7,358 nt of DNA from Pseudomonadota bacterium (GCA_027592155.1 JAQCKY010000101.1:1-7358); one strand, 5' to 3'; positions 1 to 7,029 are shown, numbered from the stretch's first letter. Notes: a model not told the origin generated them from the sequence alone. Numbers and translations: made by a program.

Positions 1-309
1 GCCGAAATGACAGGCACGCCCTTCCGATTCGAGCCGATACAACCACCGGAAGGCCAGATTACACATCAGATCGAAGTTTTGGGCGGCGACCGGCCGGGGC
101 TCATCGCCAGGCTATGCGAAGTGTTCGGCGAATTTGGCGCGAATATCGTCCGTCTAAACGCCGAGACAGTCGGAGACGGGAAATACTCGGTCAAATTTTC
201 AGTTGCGATCCCCGAACGGTCCCGCAGTGCTTGCTTGGCCACGGTCGCCAATACCGCCGAGGGTTTGCAATTGGAATGTTCCGTCGCGGCGGTAGCGCCG
301 GAAATTTAA
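1..309 (+). CDS. ACT-domain protein, probable C-terminal part of a GcvR-like regulator (5' partial)
   Basis: The reading frame is already open at base 1, so the ATG at base 7 is probably internal; no ribosome binding site can be judged from the six bases before it. About 100 residues are visible. Residues 21-95 form one ACT domain: a first beta strand (HQIEVLGG), the loop DRPGLIARL that typically binds a small ligand, a helix, then GANIVRLNAET and a long strand (KYSVKFSVAIPE). The 20 residues before it (Pro-rich, QPPEG) look like the linker between the two ACT domains of GcvR-type proteins. Such proteins sense amino acids and act as accessory regulators; the ligand cannot be read here. The stop codon TAA at 307-309 overlaps the stop of the convergent universal stress gene. 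The ACT fold is fairly certain; the GcvR-like assignment and the truncation are inference. Confidence 0.75.
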   Translation, partial: AEMTGTPFRFEPIQPPEGQITHQIEVLGGDRPGLIARLCEVFGEFGANIVRLNAETVGDGKYSVKFSVAIPERSRSACLATVANTAEGLQLECSVAAVAPEI

Positions 310-1277
310 CGGATAATCATCACTGAGCGTTCGGCATATTCCATGACCTTGAAGGCGACGCTGCCCATGAAATAACGCTTCAATCCGGTCTTGCCGGTAT
401 CGCCCATGACGATAATCGAATAATCATTGGCGGCCTCGATGATCGTCTCAACCGGCGAACCAACCCGGGTAAAAGCCTCGCGGACAACCAGATCATTCTC
501 TTCGAGGATTTTGGCGGCTTCTTCGACATAGCGCTTTGCGTCGGACTCAGATTCGACATCGACCGCAACTGACATGACGGAGACGCGTTTGGCCTCTGTT
601 CTATGGATTAACACCGCCGCCTTTTGAACCATCTCAAGCGCACGATCCGAACCATCGGTACAAATTAGGTGGCCGTGACCTCGCTCTAGATGACGGGTCA
701 CCATGACCGAGCACGGAGCATGGATCGCGACCTTTTCCGCCACGGCGGGATCGAGAAGGCTTTTCGCCCATCCACCCCATCGCCCGGAAGCACCGAGAAT
801 AATAAGGTTGTAGGGGCCGAGTTCGTATTGATCGAGAATCCCGGTCGCGATATTGGGGGCTGTCTTGAGCTTCAGGACGATCGTTTTCCCCTCGGTCTGC
901 CGATACTCCACCTTGTTGTCACCGAGCGGGTCACCCACAACATCCGTATGGGTAATTTTCTGATCCCAGGACAACGCCATATCGCCATGTTCAACAAGAA
1001 GATCCCGTCCGCGGTTGAGATATTTGATGCCGGGAAGTTCTAAACCCCAACTCAACATATTTTCACGTGCGACACGAACCTGGAGCCCGCCTGTGCGCAT
1101 CCCCTGATCGATCGGGCGGACGTAGAGCAGGATGATAGCGGAATCGGGTGCACCGCTGATGGCAGCCGCATACTCCAATCCGCGATAGGAATCCTCGGAG
1201 CCATCGATGCAGACCAGCGTCCGAAATCGTTTCTTTCGTCGCTCCCTGATCGCTTCTTGATCGACATCACCCGCCAT
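306..1277 (-). CDS. Tandem universal stress protein (two UspA domains)
   Basis: A predicted 323-residue cytoplasmic protein with two Usp folds. Domain 1 covers about residues 18-195 and opens with RTLVCIDGSEDS; domain 2 covers about 203-323 and opens with HLICTDGSDRAL. Domain 2 keeps the nucleotide-binding loop G-x2-G-x9-G-S (G292, G295, G305, S306), so it probably binds ATP. Domain 1 has the first half (G162, G165) but Leu-Asp where Gly-Ser should be, and carries extra sequence (about residues 57-150) that makes it larger than a usual 140-residue Usp. I start at the ATG at 1277, because GAGGGA lies about 8 bases upstream; an in-frame TTG at 1292 would overlap that site. The gene follows the transporter gene by 30 bp and is probably co-transcribed with it. 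Usp proteins paired with transporters are often presumed to regulate or protect them, which is inference here. Confidence 0.9.
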   Translation of the reverse strand: MAGDVDQEAIRERRKKRFRTLVCIDGSEDSYRGLEYAAAISGAPDSAIILLYVRPIDQGMRTGGLQVRVARENMLSWGLELPGIKYLNRGRDLLVEHGDMALSWDQKITHTDVVGDPLGDNKVEYRQTEGKTIVLKLKTAPNIATGILDQYELGPYNLIILGASGRWGGWAKSLLDPAVAEKVAIHAPCSVMVTRHLERGHGHLICTDGSDRALEMVQKAAVLIHRTEAKRVSVMSVAVDVESESDAKRYVEEAAKILEENDLVVREAFTRVGSPVETIIEAANDYSIIVMGDTGKTGLKRYFMGSVAFKVMEYAERSVMIIR

Positions 1278-1307
1278 GCGGTCTTCCCTCAATTCTTTGG
1301 TCGCCGG
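1268..1307 (-). promoter_or_regulatory. Ribosome binding site deciding the start of the universal stress gene
   Basis: On the minus strand the sequence reads TTGAGGGAAGACCGCATG. GAGGG is well placed for the ATG at 1277, while the upstream TTG at 1292 would use no recognisable site. This is the reason for shortening the open frame by five codons. Confidence 0.6.
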
Positions 1308-2822
1308 CTATACCCCAAGGAAGGGCCAATATACCGCAGCGGCCAAAAGCATTATTATTGTTGAGGCTACCGCCATTTTCCATCCGACCGCAAGGAAGTC
1401 CGTCGTCTTCAAATATCCCGACGCATAAACGATGGTGCAAGCCGGCGTGCCGACCACTGTCAGATAGGCGAAGGCAGACGATACGGCGGTAATGAAACCA
1501 ATAATGATCGGGCTTTCACCTGCGACCACCGCCATTTTTAGAACGACTGGCCCAAGCACGGCAACTGCTGCGCCATTTGACATTGTGTTTGTAACCACGG
1601 TCGTCAGCACCGAAACCGAAGCCCACAGACCAAATCCCTCATTCGCCCCGATCGGTGAAAGCAGATTGAGGAATGATTCCGCCACCCATTGCGCCGCGCC
1701 GGTATTCTTCATTTCAACGCCAAGCGAGATCGCCGCGCCGTAAAGTAATACGACACCCCAGTTCACGCCGGAATTGATATCTTCCCACCGCACCAATCCG
1801 GCAACCAGAAAGGCGGTTGCCCCTAATATGGCGATCGTGCCCATACCGAGTTGATCGGAGGCAAAAATCCAACCCAACAGGGTCATAAAAAATAACGTGA
1901 TGGCAACCCAGTCGCCGCCCTTCATATGCCCCTGGGACGTAACCTGAGCCCTCAGTTTAACGACAGCCCGGGATAGATCTCTGTATTCGGGCTTGAACGT
2001 CATAAATAAGATCAAAGTGACGATCGGCAATTGAAGCAAGAACATCGGGTAGGCGAAGGTCATCCACTTCACATAGCTGATCAGAAATTTGCGGGTTTCC
2101 GGATCGGTCGGATCGTAGAAAAATTCCTTCCAGTACCCGACCATGATCGCGTTTCTAGCGCCACCCGAGGGTGTGCCGATACCGGCGATCGACGCACCAT
2201 ATGCAATTGAAAACAAGAGAACGGCCGCAAGGTTACGGACTTGCCTCGGATCGTCCGAAGTCAGCGTTACCAGGGTGATCCCAACCGGAAGCATCATCGC
2301 GGCGACCGTATGTTCACCGATAAAGGAAGCCAGCAGACCGGAAGTGACCGAGATGCCGAAGCAGATATTTTTGGTCTTGGTTCCTGTGGCCCGGACGATC
2401 AACCAAGCGATCCGCTTATCCAGCTTCTGTTTGACCACCGCAACCGCCAGCATCAGGGAGCCGAGAATAAATAAAACGGAATCGTTCCATAGCGTCTTTG
2501 CGACTTTGGACGAATCAATCTCCAGCAACAAAATTTGTCCAAGGACAATCAGCAACGCGACCGACGGCAAGGGGATGGGCTCGGTTATGAACATGATCGT
2601 CGCCATCACCGACATCGAGAGGACAATCATGCCCTCGCGAGAGAGGCCGTCCGGCAGTGGCAATTGGTTCATGACGAAGCCGACCGCGAGCGCGATAAGG
2701 AACCAGCGCTTTCCCCACAGATACTGGATACTGAACTCGGACGCCAGGGACACGAGTTTATTGGCAAACGTGTCCTTCGGGTTATCTGTGCCGTCCGCGG
2801 CGTCTCTGGACCTTAGGGCCAT
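1308..2822 (-). CDS. SLC13/DASS-family anion transporter, variant binding motifs
   Basis: A very hydrophobic 504-residue inner-membrane protein with roughly 11-13 membrane segments, starting near residue 38 after a charged cytoplasmic N-terminus. The two inverted structural repeats of the divalent anion:sodium symporter (DASS, SLC13, INDY-like) family can be followed: EPIPLPSVALL near 81, the first re-entrant hairpin SFIGEHTVAAMMLPV (166-180), YGASIAGIGTPSGGARN (208-224), the second hairpin MSNGAAVAVLGPV (414-426) and VVGTPACTIVYASG (456-469). Family members couple sodium to uptake of dicarboxylates, sulfate or similar anions. The signature SNT of the first hairpin is replaced by a GEHT stretch, and the second is SNG, so the substrate should not be assumed. 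I prefer the ATG at 2822, preceded by GAAGG five bases away, over the TTG at 2834. It lies 87 bp after the epimerase gene and 30 bp before the universal stress gene. Confidence 0.88.
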   Translation of the reverse strand: MALRSRDAADGTDNPKDTFANKLVSLASEFSIQYLWGKRWFLIALAVGFVMNQLPLPDGLSREGMIVLSMSVMATIMFITEPIPLPSVALLIVLGQILLLEIDSSKVAKTLWNDSVLFILGSLMLAVAVVKQKLDKRIAWLIVRATGTKTKNICFGISVTSGLLASFIGEHTVAAMMLPVGITLVTLTSDDPRQVRNLAAVLLFSIAYGASIAGIGTPSGGARNAIMVGYWKEFFYDPTDPETRKFLISYVKWMTFAYPMFLLQLPIVTLILFMTFKPEYRDLSRAVVKLRAQVTSQGHMKGGDWVAITLFFMTLLGWIFASDQLGMGTIAILGATAFLVAGLVRWEDINSGVNWGVVLLYGAAISLGVEMKNTGAAQWVAESFLNLLSPIGANEGFGLWASVSVLTTVVTNTMSNGAAVAVLGPVVLKMAVVAGESPIIIGFITAVSSAFAYLTVVGTPACTIVYASGYLKTTDFLAVGWKMAVASTIIMLLAAAVYWPFLGV

Positions 2823-2909
2823 ACCGACCTTCAAACTGGATCATTGGTTCGGGGCAAACCGTGGGTGGTGGTTTAACGCAGGAAAAAAGAAATATCCACG
2901 TGTAATCCC
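2823..2909. other. Gap between epimerase and transporter genes, no terminator seen
   Basis: This 87-bp spacer contains a T-rich run on the minus strand (about 2882-2892), a CACGTG palindrome (2897-2902) and a weak 5-bp inverted repeat AAACC/GGTTT (about 2857-2875). No GC-rich stem precedes the T run, so it is not a convincing intrinsic terminator. No clear -35/-10 pair was found either. Read-through from the sugar-phosphate genes into the transporter is therefore possible but unproven. Confidence 0.4.
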
Positions 2910-3560
2910 TTATGCGCTTCCCCGTAGAGCTTCTATGGTTGCCTTGAAATCGTCACTTCCAAATACGGCACTGCCCGCAACCAGGACGTTTGCGCCGGCT
3001 TCGATCACACTATCGCAATTGGCGGGAGTGACACCGCCATCGACCTCAAGTTCAATATTTCGATCCCCGATCATTGCACGGATCTGCCTTATCTTTTCCA
3101 GCTGGGACTCGATAAAGCTTTGGCCGCCAAAGCCGGGATTCACCGTCATCACCAGGATGAGGTCAACCATGTCGAGGACATGTTCGATCACGTTCGCCGG
3201 CGTCGCCGGATTGAGGGAGACGCCGGCTTTCTTCCCAAGCCCGCGGATTACGCCGAGGCTCCGGTGCAGATGTTTATCGGCTTCAGCATGCACGGTGATG
3301 ATGTCAGCGCCCGCGTCGGCAAATGCCTCGAGATAAGGTTGCGCGGGATCGATCATCAAATGAACGTCGAAGGGTTTGGACGTACAGGCGCGCAATGATT
3401 TTATGACCGGCGGACCGAGAGTGATGTTGGGCACAAAATGTCCATCCATCACGTCAATGTGGATGTAATCGCATCCCGCCCCGTCAATCGCCTTGATGTC
3501 TTCGCCCAGCCGAGCGAAATCTGCCGACAAGATCGATGGTGCTATTTTTATGGCGTTCAT
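2910..3560 (-). CDS. rpe: Ribulose-phosphate 3-epimerase
   Basis: This enzyme interconverts D-ribulose 5-phosphate and D-xylulose 5-phosphate, in the cytoplasm, for the pentose phosphate pathway or Calvin cycle. The 216-residue length is typical of this (beta/alpha)8 barrel. The family signatures are all present: APSILSADF at the N-terminus (Ser9), HIDVMDGHFVPN with metal ligands His34 and Asp36, DVHLMI with His67, VNPGFGGQSF at 140-149 in the flexible loop and phosphate region, and EVDGGV with the catalytic Asp174. VAGSAVFG near 194 completes the phosphate site. The ATG at 3560 fits the family start (xxxIAPSILSAD). It lies 22 bp after the aldolase stop and has only a poor Shine-Dalgarno (CAGCTTAAG), which suggests that its translation is coupled to the gene before it. 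An RuBisCO-linked paralogue (cbbE) would look the same. Confidence 0.97.
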   Translation of the reverse strand: MNAIKIAPSILSADFARLGEDIKAIDGAGCDYIHIDVMDGHFVPNITLGPPVIKSLRACTSKPFDVHLMIDPAQPYLEAFADAGADIITVHAEADKHLHRSLGVIRGLGKKAGVSLNPATPANVIEHVLDMVDLILVMTVNPGFGGQSFIESQLEKIRQIRAMIGDRNIELEVDGGVTPANCDSVIEAGANVLVAGSAVFGSDDFKATIEALRGSA

Positions 3561-3582
3561 CTTAAGCTGGCCGGTTCATGGT

Positions 3583-4599
3583 TTAAGCGACTTCAGCAAG
3601 ATAGCGGGCTTCGCATGCCGCGCTGTTCAGCCGGGCCCGCTGCAACAACGCTTGCTGTGCCGCCGGGATATTCTCCACCTTGCCGCGCCATGCCTTGAGC
3701 GCGCTTTCCTGGAGCGCGCGGCCATAGGAATAACTCACCGTCCAGGGCAAATTGTCAGAACCCCCATTCATCGCATTAAGATGCTCAGACGCCTCGGTCT
3801 CGGTCTGACCGCCGGATAAAAACATGATGCCCGGCACGGCACTGGGGACGGTTCGCTTCAACAGCGCAATGGTCTTGGCAGCAACCTCCTCAACCCCGGC
3901 GCGGGATCCATTGAGCTTGCCTGAAATCACCATATTGGGTTTAAGGATCATGCCTTCCAGTTGGACGCCTTGCTCGTAGAGTTCGTGAAATACCTCGACC
4001 AATGTCGCTTCGGTCACCGCCGCACAGGTATCGATGTCATGATCGCCGTCCATCAACACTTCGGGCTCGACAATCGGCACCAATCCCCCTTCCTGGCAAA
4101 TCCGCGCATAACGCGCCAGCGCCTGGGCATTGACCCGGATGGCGTATCGCGAGGGAATGCCGGGTTGCTTGATATCGATAACGGCCCGCCATTTTGCGAA
4201 TTTGGCGCCGAGACCGACATATTCGTCCACCCGGCCTGCCAACCCATCGAGACCTTCCGTGACGGTCTCGCCCTCTGCACCCGCCAGAGGCTTCGTGCCG
4301 GCATCGACTTTGATTCCCGGGAGTATCCCTTGTTTCTTTAGAAGATCGACCATCATGGTCCCGTCAGGCGCCTTCTGACGAATGGTTTCGTCATAGAGAA
4401 TGGCCCCACTGATATAGTTGCCGAGACCCTCCGCCGCAAAGAGCAGCCCTCGATAGGCAGCACGGTTCGCTTCGGTTAATTCTACATCAATCGATTCGAA
4501 ACGCTTGCCGATCGTCCCGGTACTCTCGTCGGCGGCTAACAGCCCCTTGTGATCCGCGACCATCGCCTCAGCAGTAGCGCCCAATTCCTGGATGTTCAT
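3583..4599 (-). CDS. Class I fructose-bisphosphate aldolase
   Basis: A 338-residue cytoplasmic enzyme that reversibly joins dihydroxyacetone phosphate and glyceraldehyde 3-phosphate into fructose 1,6-bisphosphate; it can also make sedoheptulose 1,7-bisphosphate from erythrose 4-phosphate. It is the Schiff-base, metal-free class I type related to the eukaryotic enzymes. The Schiff-base lysine is K220 in GMILKPNMV. Other active-site positions can be matched to the rabbit muscle enzyme: D23 in LLAADEST, K97 in GIKVDAG, K136 in AKWRAVI, E178 in PIVEPEVL and R293 in SYSYGRALQ. LSGGQTETEA (261-270) is the phosphate loop. The C-terminus ends in YLAEVA and lacks the terminal tyrosine of vertebrate aldolases. 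The ATG at 4599 is preceded by GGAGGAGAG and is well supported. The gene lies 54 bp after transketolase and 22 bp before rpe, in the same direction. Confidence 0.96.
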   Translation of the reverse strand: MNIQELGATAEAMVADHKGLLAADESTGTIGKRFESIDVELTEANRAAYRGLLFAAEGLGNYISGAILYDETIRQKAPDGTMMVDLLKKQGILPGIKVDAGTKPLAGAEGETVTEGLDGLAGRVDEYVGLGAKFAKWRAVIDIKQPGIPSRYAIRVNAQALARYARICQEGGLVPIVEPEVLMDGDHDIDTCAAVTEATLVEVFHELYEQGVQLEGMILKPNMVISGKLNGSRAGVEEVAAKTIALLKRTVPSAVPGIMFLSGGQTETEASEHLNAMNGGSDNLPWTVSYSYGRALQESALKAWRGKVENIPAAQQALLQRARLNSAACEARYLAEVA

Positions 4600-4653
4600 C
4601 CCCCTACTCTCCTCCGCACTACGTCACGCTAGGTGCTTCATGATTGTATAAAA
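4600..4653 (-). promoter_or_regulatory. Spacer and ribosome binding site before the aldolase gene
   Basis: The 54-bp gap after transketolase carries a strong purine-rich site, GGAGGAGAGTAGGGGG, ending directly at the aldolase ATG. No hairpin with a T tract is present, so the two genes are likely on one transcript. Confidence 0.55.
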
Positions 4654-6681
4654 CTAAATAGCACCGCGTGCTGCCGACACAATAGCATCTGCGGTTATCC
4701 CGAAGTGCCGGTATAATTCCCCGGCCGGTGCCGACGCCCCAAAGCCCGACATACCGATAAAGATACCGTTGTCCCCAAGGTAACGATCCCAGCCCAACCG
4801 CACAGCCGCTTCAATTCCGATGCGGATACCGGATGACCCAAGAACGCCGTGGCGGTAATGATCATCTTGCGCATCGAAGAGTTCCCAACAGGGCATAGAG
4901 ACCACAGCCGTTGAAATGCCCTCTTCCTCAAGGACGCCACGTGCCTCCATGGCAATGCTAATTTCGGAACCGGTTGCGAGCAGCGTAACCTGGCGGTCGC
5001 TACCACTTGCCTCGGCCAAGACATAGCCGCCCCGGGCGCAGAGATTTTCCTCGCTATATTCGGTTCTGACAGCGGGCAAGCCTTGGCGGGTTAACGACAA
5101 CGCCGACGGGGTCGAAGATTGTTGCAATGCGATCTCCCAGCACTCAGCGGTTTCCATCGCATCCGCAGGCCTAAAGACATTCAGATTGGGGGTCGCCCGT
5201 AATGACGCCAAAGTCTCAACCGGCTGATGGGTCGGGCCGTCTTCGCCGAGCCCAATCGAATCGTGGGTTAGAACATAAACCACACGCTGTTCCATCAGCG
5301 CGGAGAGCCGGATAGCGCCCCGCATGTAATCGGCAAAAACCAAAAACGTCCCGCCATAGGGAATCACGCCACCATGACGGGCCAAGCCGTTCATCGTCGC
5401 GGCCATGCCGAATTCTCGGATGCCGTAATAAATATAGCGTCCGCCGTAACTCTCCGCCGAGAGGATCGCTGCCTCTTTTGTTTTGGTGTTAACCGAACCC
5501 GTCAGATCGGCGGAACCGCCAATCAATGACGGTATCGCCGCGTTGAGCACCTCAAGAACATTGCCGGATGCCTGCCGGGTCGCCCAGCCCGGAGCGTCAG
5601 CCGCCAATCCGCGTTTATAATCGGCGACAGCCGCTTGCCACTTCGCCGGCAAATCACCGCGAACGACATGTTCAAAATTAGAGCGTGTCTCTGCCGCAAC
5701 CCCCGCCAACTGCCCCGCCCAAGCTTGATGCTCGCTGGCGCCTCGCTGGCCAACCGCGTTCCAAGCGGACAAAACCTCCTCGGGCACTTCAAAGGGTGCG
5801 TGGGGCCAGCCGAGCTTTTCCCGCATGCCGGCGATTTCTTCGTCGCCAAGGGCCGCGCCGTGGGTCGAGGATGTCCCGGCCTTGGTCGGTGCCCCAAAAC
5901 CGATAACGGTTTTGCAGGCGATCATGGAGGGCTGATCCGAGGATTGGGCCGCCGCAATCGCAGCCTCGACGGCAGCCATATCATGACCGTCGACGGATTG
6001 GACATGCCAACCACTGGCGGCGAAGCGTGCCGCCTGATCGGTGGAATCGGAAAGCTCGGTCCCGCCATCGATGGAAATGCCATTGTCATCGAACAGCACG
6101 ATGAGTTTGCGTAACTTAAGATGTCCAGCGAGCGTGATGGCTTCTTGGCTCACGCCCTCCATAAGACAGCCGTCGCCTGCGATGACATATGTGTAGTGGT
6201 CGACAAGTCTATCGCCGAAGCGTGCATTCATATTGCGCTCACCGAGCGCAAGCCCGACCGACATGGCGAGCCCTTGGCCGAGCGGTCCGGTAGTGACTTC
6301 AATGCCGGCGGCATGACCGAATTCCGGATGGCCCGCGGTTTTCGATCCGAGTTGCCGGAAATTCTTAATCTCGTCGATGGTGATATCGTCGTAACCGGTC
6401 AGGTACAGGAGCGAGTAGAGCAGCATGGAGCCGTGACCGGCAGACAGGACGAAACGGTCCCGGTCGGGCCAGGCGGGAGCCGTGGGATCGAATTTCAGGA
6501 ATTTGCTAAACAGCACCGTGGCGACGTCCGCCATACCCATGGGCATACCGGGATGCCCTGAATTTGCCTTCTGGACAGCATCTGCCGACAGAAAGCGAAT
6601 GGCATTTGCCATCTCTTTCATCGGGAGATTGTCCAATGAGGGCTGTTTACCGTCCGTCAGGACCGTTTGGTCTGGCGTCAT
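4654..6681 (-). CDS. tkt: Transketolase
   Basis: A thiamine-diphosphate enzyme moving two-carbon ketol units between sugar phosphates (xylulose 5-phosphate to ribose 5-phosphate or erythrose 4-phosphate) in the cytoplasm. The predicted 675 residues fit the family. The N-terminal pyrophosphate-binding domain shows NSGHPGMPMG (His43), SAGHGSMLLY (81-90) and the metal/diphosphate motif GDG (169-171) ending in the N200 region (FDDN). The middle pyrimidine domain has YYGIREFGMA with catalytic Glu423, and LTHDSIGLGEDGPTHQP with His473 and His485. TRQGLP (531-536) is in the substrate phosphate site. The C-terminal domain begins near 550 (LLATGSEI, GIEAAVRLGW). I start at the ATG at 6681 because GGGAG lies about 8 bases upstream. 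An upstream in-frame start at 6735 lacks such a site, and the ATG at 6621 has an anti-Shine-Dalgarno-like sequence instead. First gene of the minus-strand run; in an autotroph it would be called cbbT. Confidence 0.97.
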   Translation of the reverse strand: MTPDQTVLTDGKQPSLDNLPMKEMANAIRFLSADAVQKANSGHPGMPMGMADVATVLFSKFLKFDPTAPAWPDRDRFVLSAGHGSMLLYSLLYLTGYDDITIDEIKNFRQLGSKTAGHPEFGHAAGIEVTTGPLGQGLAMSVGLALGERNMNARFGDRLVDHYTYVIAGDGCLMEGVSQEAITLAGHLKLRKLIVLFDDNGISIDGGTELSDSTDQAARFAASGWHVQSVDGHDMAAVEAAIAAAQSSDQPSMIACKTVIGFGAPTKAGTSSTHGAALGDEEIAGMREKLGWPHAPFEVPEEVLSAWNAVGQRGASEHQAWAGQLAGVAAETRSNFEHVVRGDLPAKWQAAVADYKRGLAADAPGWATRQASGNVLEVLNAAIPSLIGGSADLTGSVNTKTKEAAILSAESYGGRYIYYGIREFGMAATMNGLARHGGVIPYGGTFLVFADYMRGAIRLSALMEQRVVYVLTHDSIGLGEDGPTHQPVETLASLRATPNLNVFRPADAMETAECWEIALQQSSTPSALSLTRQGLPAVRTEYSEENLCARGGYVLAEASGSDRQVTLLATGSEISIAMEARGVLEEEGISTAVVSMPCWELFDAQDDHYRHGVLGSSGIRIGIEAAVRLGWDRYLGDNGIFIGMSGFGASAPAGELYRHFGITADAIVSAARGAI

Positions 6682-6722
6682 TAAGGCCACTCCCACCAAG
6701 CAAAATTTTACTGCTAGAGTTA

Positions 6723-6739
6723 GGCGGCAAGACACCGCC
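6723..6739. repeat. Short GC inverted repeat just upstream of the possible tkt -10
   Basis: GGCGG (6723-6727) and CCGCC (6735-6739) form a perfect 5-bp inverted repeat with a 7-base centre. It covers the place where a -35 element for the TAAAAT hexamer would lie. It could be an operator half-site pair or a leader hairpin if transcription begins further upstream. Five GC base pairs can arise by chance. Confidence 0.3.
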
Positions 6740-6802
6740 CGTCGAAATATTCAGCGAATTTTTCCGATCTCTAACATGCCTGAGCGGCGAGGTCGAATCC
6801 CG

Positions 6803-6834
6803 ATCAAAGTGAACGATAAGTCGCTAAATTTGAT
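6803..6834. repeat. ATCAAA-N20-TTTGAT inverted repeat upstream of tkt
   Basis: ATCAAA at 6803-6808 and TTTGAT at 6829-6834 are perfect inverted copies separated by 20 bases. They lie about 120-150 bp upstream of the transketolase start, a usual distance for an activator site. The spacing is longer than a LysR-type T-N11-A core, so I do not assign a regulator. Confidence 0.25.
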
Positions 6835-7015
6835 TGAAAAACGCATGATACCACGGCCGATTTTGCCTCGGAGGGTTGCCCTAAACCGAAAGATTTTCCG
6901 AATCAGCCGGGGTACCGAGTGACTCACAGCAGCAATATTTGAAATTTTGTGAGCGACCCGAGAGGTAGGTAACGTTTTGTACCGGACACATGGGTAACAG
7001 TTTCCGCTATTTGGC

Positions 7016-7029
7016 GGGAGGTGTTGATG
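7016..7029 (+). promoter_or_regulatory. Ribosome binding site of the transposase
   Basis: GGGAGG at 7016-7021 lies five bases before the ATG at 7027. GTG (7021) and TTG (7024) are in the same frame but overlap or touch the site, so ATG is the best start. Confidence 0.7.

Larger units (their letters stand above)
6682..6947. promoter_or_regulatory. Non-coding region upstream of transketolase, presumed promoter region
   Basis: About 266 bp with no credible gene, between the transketolase start and the insertion-sequence end. It is more AT-rich than its surroundings. On the minus strand a TAAAAT hexamer at 6710-6705 resembles a -10 box and would leave a leader of about 15-20 bases containing the GGGAG site. 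No good -35 pairs with it at 16-18 bp (GTCTTG at 17 bp is poor). Two inverted repeats lie upstream of it and are listed separately. Long antisense-type open frames crossing this region show no recognisable protein. Confidence 0.4.

Noticed and set aside
690..1043. A 117-codon plus-strand open frame
   Set aside because: It is fully antisense to the universal stress gene, without features of its own.
2857..2892. Possible terminator between rpe and the transporter gene
   Set aside because: The inverted repeat is only 5 bp with a 9-base loop, and the T-rich run lies on the wrong side of it for minus-strand transcription.
2143..3336. A 397-codon plus-strand open frame
   Set aside because: It lies antisense to the transporter and rpe genes and crosses the gap between them. 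Its product is rich in Ser, Thr, Arg and Ile without any domain pattern, whereas both minus-strand genes are clear family members.
6682..6735. N-terminal extension of transketolase resembling a signal peptide (hydrophobic first 19 residues)
   Set aside because: The upstream start has no ribosome binding site, while the ATG at 6681 has one, and transketolases are cytoplasmic.
6482..6922. A 146-codon plus-strand open frame
   Set aside because: Half of it is antisense to transketolase and the rest has no recognisable protein features.
6922..6953. CTCACA / TGTGAG inverted repeat (6923-6928 and 6948-6953)
   Set aside because: Only 6 bp match, and the right arm is probably the tip of the insertion sequence, so the pairing is most likely chance.
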